In this document: piece after piece, positions 6,967 through 10,934 of the stretch | Layout: every line of letters begins with the position of its first letter | How positions within the stretch are numbered: the stretch's first letter is position 1 | Assembly: GCA_002316225.1 (NCBI GenBank) | Contig: DCDC01000122.1 | Coordinates: 1 to 10,934, forward strand | DNA from: Firmicutes bacterium UBA1065 | GTDB taxonomy: Bacteria; Bacillota; Clostridia; Tissierellales; Sedimentibacteraceae | Direction: 5' to 3' | DNA: 10,934 bases | The notes under the pieces: generated by a model | What the model saw: only the letters and a program-made list of their open reading frames with translations | Told to the model about the DNA's origin: nothing | Database searches by the model: none | Position numbers and translations under genes: made by a program

Positions 6967-7073
6967 CTATTATAATATAGTCCATTTATGTGTTATAATT
7001 AATGCAATCAAGGAAGCAAAGACTGGGGGTATTTGCCCCAATGCATTCATTGTATCGGTGTGAAGCAAGCCGA
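6957..7073 (+). repeat. Diverged direct repeat, copy B (leader of ABC-F gene)
   Basis: Partner of 6307-6413. It keeps the GGTAACAAT, AGTCCATT, TATAAT and GAAGCAAAGA blocks and the ATGCATTCATTGTATC core. It has lost the right outer arm AATGGAC of copy A. The central hairpin ATGCA (7041-7045) with TGTAT (7051-7055) is kept and extended by imperfect pairing of 7032-7039 with 7057-7064, including wobble pairs. Two alternative local stems, TGGGG/CCCCA (7024-7028, 7036-7040) and ATCGG/CCGAT (7054-7058, 7070-7074), would compete with it. Confidence 0.6.
6991..6999 (+). promoter_or_regulatory. Extended -10 promoter for the ABC-F gene
   Basis: TGTTATAAT, an extended -10 (TGn plus a perfect TATAAT at 6994-6999), about 120 nt before ATG 7120. 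A second TATAAT lies at 6971-6976. Neither has a good TTGACA box, as is common for extended -10 promoters. The predicted leader is about 110 nt and contains the copy B hairpins. Confidence 0.5.
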
Positions 7074-7142
7074 TTTAGGCAACAAAAAGAACCGTCTCCA
7101 AAGACAAAAAGAGGTAATTATGATAGAAATAGGCGTAAGTAA
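7041..7142 (+). other. Possible upstream ORF overlapping the ABC-F start
   Basis: ATG 7041 opens a 33-codon frame (MHSLYRCEASRF...) ending at TAA 7140-7142, 23 nt inside the ABC-F gene. A G-run at 7025-7029 is the only ribosome-binding candidate. Copy A has the matching ATG at 6381 with a 14-codon frame beginning MHSLYLC. Several differences between the two change the amino acid, so DNA or RNA similarity explains them as well as peptide conservation does. Confidence 0.2.
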
Positions 7143-9051
7143 TTTGACTAAAGCGTACGGAGCAGATGTAATATTTGAAAATGTAACCTTTGATGTTAAA
7201 ACAAAAGATAGAATAGGATTATTGGGAAGAAACGGAACCGGCAAAACAACCTTGATGAAAATTATGGCCGGATTAGAAGATTATCAGGCAGGCCAGGTAA
7301 GTAAACGAAAAGGCCTGACTATCGGATACCTGGAGCAAATACCAAACTACGAGGATGACAATACGGTTCTTGATGTATTAAATGAAGCATTCAGGGGATT
7401 AAATGAATTAAAGCTGCAAATGGAGGAGATAGAAAAGTCCTTTGACAGCTTAGAAGGAGACGAGCTGAAAGCTGCCGTCAGTAAATACAGCTCTATTCAT
7501 GATATATATGAATTATCAGGCGGTTATGATACAAATGAAAAGTTGAATCGAATTCTCTTCGGCCTTGAAATATCGGAAGATATGCAAAAAAGGCTCTTTA
7601 ATCAGCTTTGCGGCGGTGAAAAAACCAGGGTTATTTTAGGAAAAATTTTGCTGGAGGAGCCGGAACTTCTGCTTCTTGACGAGCCCTCAAACCATTTGGA
7701 TATAAAATCCATAGAATGGCTGGAGGAATACTTGAACTCCTACGATGGGACCATGGTTATAGTCTCCCATGACAGGTATTTTTTGGACAGGGTTGTTAAT
7801 AAAATAATTGAATTGGATTCTGACGGCGTAGAGATATATATAGGCAATTATTCAAAATATGTTGCCGAAAAGGAATTAAGATTTATTTTGGCTATGAAGG
7901 AATACGAAAACCAGCAGAAAAAGATTAAAAGGATGGAGGAACAAATCCGAAGATACCGCATTTGGGGGGAAATGCGGGACAGTGACAAAATGTACAAAAG
8001 AGCCAAGGAATTGGAGAAAAGGCTCGAGAAAATCGACAGGTTAAAGAAACCTGTGGTTGATAAAAAATCAGCTGATTTTCGTTTAAATGGAGTTGAAAGG
8101 ACCGGGAAGGAAGTTATAAGGGTCAGCGGTATAAAGAAGTCCTTTGACTCAAAAGAACAGTTCAAGGATGTCAGCTTCACCTTGTTTTATAAGGACAGCA
8201 TGTGCATCCTGGGTGAAAACGGAACAGGAAAATCAACAATATTAAAGATTATCCTGAATGAAATAAGCCCGGATGAGGGAGAAGTCAAAATTGGTTCTAA
8301 AGTAAAAATAGGATATCTTCCCCAGGAAGTGAGTTTTGACAAGGAAGATATTTCAATTCTTGATTATTTTTCTTATCATTACGGAATATCCCTTGGAGAA
8401 GCACGAAAAGAATTAGCTAAAATCTTATTCACCGGTGATGATGTATACAGGCATATTAACACCTTATCCGGTGGAGAGAAGTCAAGACTCAAGATTGGCA
8501 TGCTGATTTATGAAAAAGTCAACACCTTGATTCTTGATGAGCCGACAAATCATCTGGACATTGAATCAAGGGAGGTCTTGGAAGAAAGCCTGATAAACTA
8601 TGAGGGAACCCTGCTTTTTGTATCCCATGACAGATATTTTGTAGATAAAATTGCAACCTGCATAGGAGTAATAGAAAACAACAAATTTAAAATGTATGAT
8701 TTTGACTATGAAGGTTATAAGCAGGAAAAACAAAGATTAAATGAAGTCTTGGCAGTAAACCAGGATTACAAAAAAGAAAAACCTGTTTCTCAAAACAGGG
8801 AAGCATTTCTGAAAGAAAAAGAATTGCAAAGAGCAAAAGAAAAACATAGAAGAGATATAGAAAAACTAGAGAACAAAATCCTACAAACCGAGAATAAAAT
8901 AATCGAGCTTGAAAAGCTCTTGAATACAAGCTCGGATAAATGGGATTTAGACGATTATAATAATAAATATAATGAATATATGCGTTTGAAGGAAAGTATT
9001 GAGGATATGTATACAGAATTGGAGAAGTTGCATGAAGAAGAACCTATTTGA
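7120..9051 (+). CDS. ABC-F family ATPase (YdiF/Uup-like translation factor)
   Basis: A soluble protein of 643 residues with two ABC domains and no membrane part; ABC-F proteins act at the ribosomal E site, not in transport. Domain 1 has Walker A GRNGTGKT (36-43), a signature with Cys for Ser (LCGGE, 163-167), Walker B LLLLDEPSNHLD (183-194, catalytic E188) and SHDR (216-219). The linker (about 245-320) is a charged helical hairpin corresponding to the tRNA-interaction motif. Domain 2 has GENGTGKS (365-372), LSGGEKSR (449-456), ILDEPTNHLD (471-480, E474) and SHDR (502-505). A C-terminal coiled coil (about 555-643) and total length resemble Bacillus YdiF. ATG 7120 with GAGG at 7111-7114 gives the expected N-terminus; the TTG at 7033 would add unrelated residues. 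Whether it is housekeeping or gives antibiotic protection cannot be decided here. Confidence 0.95.
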   Translation: MIEIGVSNLTKAYGADVIFENVTFDVKTKDRIGLLGRNGTGKTTLMKIMAGLEDYQAGQVSKRKGLTIGYLEQIPNYEDDNTVLDVLNEAFRGLNELKLQMEEIEKSFDSLEGDELKAAVSKYSSIHDIYELSGGYDTNEKLNRILFGLEISEDMQKRLFNQLCGGEKTRVILGKILLEEPELLLLDEPSNHLDIKSIEWLEEYLNSYDGTMVIVSHDRYFLDRVVNKIIELDSDGVEIYIGNYSKYVAEKELRFILAMKEYENQQKKIKRMEEQIRRYRIWGEMRDSDKMYKRAKELEKRLEKIDRLKKPVVDKKSADFRLNGVERTGKEVIRVSGIKKSFDSKEQFKDVSFTLFYKDSMCILGENGTGKSTILKIILNEISPDEGEVKIGSKVKIGYLPQEVSFDKEDISILDYFSYHYGISLGEARKELAKILFTGDDVYRHINTLSGGEKSRLKIGMLIYEKVNTLILDEPTNHLDIESREVLEESLINYEGTLLFVSHDRYFVDKIATCIGVIENNKFKMYDFDYEGYKQEKQRLNEVLAVNQDYKKEKPVSQNREAFLKEKELQRAKEKHRRDIEKLENKILQTENKIIELEKLLNTSSDKWDLDDYNNKYNEYMRLKESIEDMYTELEKLHEEEPI

Positions 9052-9063
9052 TGAGGTGCTTTC

Positions 9064-9582
9064 ATGAAGGTTGCGGTAATAGGCTACAGCGGTTCAGGCA
9101 AGTCCACCCTGGCAGCCAAGTTAGGGGAGATATATAATTGTCCGGTTTTATACCTGGACAGGATACATTTTAAAGAAAACTGGACAGAACGGGATGATGA
9201 AACTGCTAAGGCCATGTTGAAGGAGTTTATGGACAAGAATGGCAGCTGGGTCATTGACGGCAATTATAATAGTCTTCTTAGGGGCCGAAGGCTGGAAGAA
9301 GCAGATATGATAGTTTTTATGAACTTTTCAAGGCTGACTTGTTTAAGGCAGGCAATAAAAAGATACAAAACCTATAAAGGTAAAACCCGGGAAAGCATGG
9401 CTGATAATTGCTCCGAAAAAATGGATATGGAGTTTATCAAGTGGATTTTATTGGATGGAAGATCAAGAGAAAAGAAAGTAGAGTATGCTGAAACAATCCG
9501 TAAATACAAACAAAAAATTGTGATATTAAGAAACAAGAAAGAAATTGCTTCCTTTTTAGAAACACTAACGCAAAATAAATGA
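9064..9582 (+). CDS. Small P-loop kinase-like protein (FlaR-like)
   Basis: A 172-residue P-loop NTPase resembling the proteins annotated as DNA topology modulation protein FlaR or adenylate-kinase-like AAA proteins. It has Walker A GYSGSGKS (7-14) at the extreme N-terminus, LYLDRIHF (29-36) in the position of the first substrate-binding segment, WVIDGNY (62-68), a hydrophobic strand ADMIVFMNFSR (80-90) with the acidic D81, and a basic lid-like region (about 95-115). Real substrates are not known for this group; nucleotide or small-molecule phosphorylation is an inference from the fold. ATG 9064 follows the ABC-F stop by 12 nt with GAGGTG at 9053-9058, so the two are probably co-transcribed. 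No hairpin terminator is seen after it. Confidence 0.85.
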   Translation: MKVAVIGYSGSGKSTLAAKLGEIYNCPVLYLDRIHFKENWTERDDETAKAMLKEFMDKNGSWVIDGNYNSLLRGRRLEEADMIVFMNFSRLTCLRQAIKRYKTYKGKTRESMADNCSEKMDMEFIKWILLDGRSREKKVEYAETIRKYKQKIVILRNKKEIASFLETLTQNK

Positions 9583-9745
9583 AGTATAAATATGTGTCCG
9601 GGAACAATACCAATAGAATCGACGTCTTAATATAACAAGAATTACCAAATATAACCTATAACTCTTTAAGAGAAATACCAAGAGCTTATTGTTTTTTCGT
9701 TATCGGAATATAAGGGCAAAAGTAAATGTTAGGGTGGAAAATATA
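9583..9745 (+). other. Intergenic stretch, nothing firm
   Basis: 163 nt between the kinase-like gene and the first lipoprotein gene. It is AT-rich, with a short CTCTTTAAGAG palindrome near 9662-9672. I see no convincing promoter, terminator or RNA here. A promoter for the lipoprotein pair probably lies in it, but I cannot place it. Confidence 0.3.
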
Positions 9746-10294
9746 ATGAAAAAAACCATATTATTGGTAGTTGTGATTTTAACATTGACAATTTTTATAG
9801 TTGGTTGTTGGGCAGTAAAAGAGCCGATAAATACGCCAACTTCAGCTAAAAATGAGCCGCCTGACATATCAGTATTTATTAACAACAGAGAGATAAAATA
9901 CGTCTGTGCAAAGAATAAATGGGACGGTACTGCTTTTGACAGAGAGGATACTTTTGTTAACATATTGAAAGAGCAAATGGATATTCCGATTATTGTTAAC
10001 GGCAGTATAGCTGAAATAACATTTAAGGACAATCCTCCCGAAGAGTTTAAAATAATGGATATTTTAATCGATGAGGAAGGCAGGCAGATTTATACGGAAA
10101 GAGAAGTAATTAATGTTCCTGTCGAATTAATCAATGGTAAATGCTCTTTTAAAATAGAAAAACATTTCGCATCACTTCTAAGATCTCGTTATGAGCCGGA
10201 TAAGAAGGATATTAGAGGATTCATAATGATTGCTTCCTGGGGCGAAAACGAATGTGAGTATGCCTTCATAATAAAAACATATGATAAGAACTGA
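9746..10294 (+). CDS. Predicted lipoprotein, function unknown
   Basis: A 182-residue protein with a lipoprotein signal peptide: MKK, a hydrophobic stretch to residue 17, then lipobox IVGC with the lipidated Cys at 21. After a Pro/Thr/Ser-rich linker (about 25-40), the body alternates strands and loops (ISVFINNREIKYVCAKNKW, then a segment with DIPIIVNGSIAEITF and a C-terminal GFIMIASWGENE). It should be anchored on the outer face of the cytoplasmic membrane. No family is recognised. I chose ATG 9746 because AGGGTGG (9731-9737) is well spaced and the signal peptide starts there; the in-frame TTG at 9689 would bury it. It is followed after 28 nt by a second lipoprotein gene, so the pair is probably one operon. 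Confidence 0.85.
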   Translation: MKKTILLVVVILTLTIFIVGCWAVKEPINTPTSAKNEPPDISVFINNREIKYVCAKNKWDGTAFDREDTFVNILKEQMDIPIIVNGSIAEITFKDNPPEEFKIMDILIDEEGRQIYTEREVINVPVELINGKCSFKIEKHFASLLRSRYEPDKKDIRGFIMIASWGENECEYAFIIKTYDKN

Positions 10295-10322
10295 AACTGG
10301 TTATAATAGGAGTAGAGGGATC

Positions 10323-10934
10323 GTGAAGCTTAAGTTATTATCTATATTATTAATTATAAATTTTTTACTCATAGGGTGTAACAAGGAAGATGCTAAATAC
10401 CCCCTGAAATTTAACGAATTAAGCTACTTAAAAATTGAAAAACTGGATTCAGATAATATTGATAAAATAATAGAAGAAAAGATAATTGATGAAGAGCATA
10501 GCGCTTTTATATTTATGGGTTATGAAAACAGTGAGTATGAAGTTGGAATTAATTATAAAGGCCAGGTTTATTACCTGGGTCAAGTTTCAATGGAGAATAC
10601 CCCGGAGGGTATGATGGGAATAGAGGAAACACAGGTTTTCGGGGAAAAGACTGTAAAAATTTACGGTATATTGGGGGCAAATTATGGTCAGGCATATTAT
10701 TGGTTTCCCGGGGAGGAACCGGAAGAATCAGTTATACAGGTGGACGGAAATACCAGGGAAATTGACCTGGACGGGGATGATATGAATGAAATTGTTTCAA
10801 CTTCTGGCACAATTCCTCAAACAAGGATATACATGTTGAAAGAAGGCAAAATATATGCATGTGAAATCAATGAATCAATCGGAGCAAAATCGGTTATTTT
10901 AAAAGATAAAGATAAAAAGCTATTTGAGGTATAT
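10323..10934 (+). CDS. Predicted lipoprotein with DxDGD motif (3' partial)
   Basis: An open frame of 204 codons that continues past the window end. It starts at GTG 10323, with AGGAG at 10308-10312 as ribosome binding site. The N-terminus is a short lipoprotein signal (MKLKLL, hydrophobic to residue 17, lipobox LIGC with Cys 19). The mature part is acidic and rich in Tyr and Gly. Near residues 146-154 it has DLDGDDMNE, the DxDGDxxxE loop seen in FG-GAP/VCBS-type beta-propeller repeats that bind calcium; only one copy is visible, so propeller membership is a guess. It lies 28 nt after the preceding lipoprotein gene in the same direction. The absence of a stop codon is due to the window edge. 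Confidence 0.8.
   Translation, partial: MKLKLLSILLIINFLLIGCNKEDAKYPLKFNELSYLKIEKLDSDNIDKIIEEKIIDEEHSAFIFMGYENSEYEVGINYKGQVYYLGQVSMENTPEGMMGIEETQVFGEKTVKIYGILGANYGQAYYWFPGEEPEESVIQVDGNTREIDLDGDDMNEIVSTSGTIPQTRIYMLKEGKIYACEINESIGAKSVILKDKDKKLFEVY

Larger units (their letters stand above)
6875..7096. repeat. 16-nt inverted repeat pair flanking copy B
   Basis: GACGGTTCTTTTTGTT at 6875-6890 is the exact reverse complement of 7081-7096, with 190 nt between. The outer neighbours are GG (6873-6874) and TCC (7097-7099), giving imperfectly extended ends. The word GGGACGGTTCT with its complement AGAACCGTCCC is, to my recollection, a frequent dispersed palindromic repeat in clostridial genomes. No transposase is present here. 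It may be a small non-autonomous element of about 227 nt or two separate repeat remnants. Confidence 0.55.

Noticed and set aside
6307..7073. CRISPR array
   Set aside because: Only two diverged copies about 540 nt apart with a gene between them; no short regular repeat-spacer pattern.
7021..7099. tRNA or known riboswitch in the ABC-F leader
   Set aside because: No cloverleaf, no T-loop GTTCRA and no riboswitch consensus could be matched; only short local stems are present.
6871..7099. A complete insertion sequence
   Set aside because: Only about 227 nt lie between the inverted repeats with no transposase frame, so at most a non-autonomous remnant is possible.
7033..7119. TTG 7033 as start of the ABC-F protein
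   Set aside because: The extra 29 residues are translated repeat sequence; ABC-F proteins begin just before the first strand, as from ATG 7120.
7848..8929. Reverse-strand frames inside the ABC-F gene
   Set aside because: Antisense to a gene with intact motifs; hydrophobic composition comes from A-rich codons read backwards.

Overview
The window is a stretch of low-GC Firmicutes chromosome, most likely class Clostridia. The evidence is AT-rich codon use, strong GGAGG-type ribosome binding sites, lipobox lipoproteins, and two small protein types (DUF6054-like and DUF6143-like) that I associate with Firmicutes. Genus cannot be assigned from the sequence alone.

Positions 1-5213 hold the 3' part of an F1Fo ATP synthase operon in standard bacterial order: atpF (b, 5'-truncated by the window edge), atpH (delta), atpA (alpha), atpG (gamma), atpD (beta) and atpC (epsilon). 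The genes overlap or nearly touch (b/delta 13 nt, delta/alpha ATGA, gamma/beta 11 nt, beta/epsilon 3 nt gap), which implies coupled translation of the F1 head and stalk. A perfect 16-bp hairpin with a T tract, starting in the atpC stop codon, ends the operon.

Positions 5214-7119 are an accessory interval of small genes and structured non-coding DNA. A reverse-strand DUF6143-like gene (5352-5921) converges on the atp operon. It is followed by a tyrosine-rich 94-residue frame without a visible ribosome binding site but with its own terminator, then a DUF6054-like gene (6498-6833). The most unusual part is a pair of diverged direct repeats of about 105-115 nt (6307-6413 and 6957-7073), one in front of the DUF6054-like gene and one in front of the ABC-F gene. 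Both carry a -10-like box and a hairpin with the same ATGCA/TGTAT core. A 16-nt inverted repeat (6875-6890 and 7081-7096) brackets the second copy and resembles a mobile palindromic repeat.

Positions 7120-9582 hold an ABC-F translation-factor ATPase with a C-terminal coiled coil and, 12 nt further on, a small P-loop kinase-like protein (FlaR-like), probably one transcript. Positions 9746-10934 hold two consecutive predicted lipoproteins of unknown function; the second runs off the window and has a DxDGDxxxE motif.

No rRNA, tRNA, CRISPR array or complete insertion sequence is visible. The ATP synthase part is ordinary core genome. The possible novelty is the repeated leader element between 6300 and 7120.
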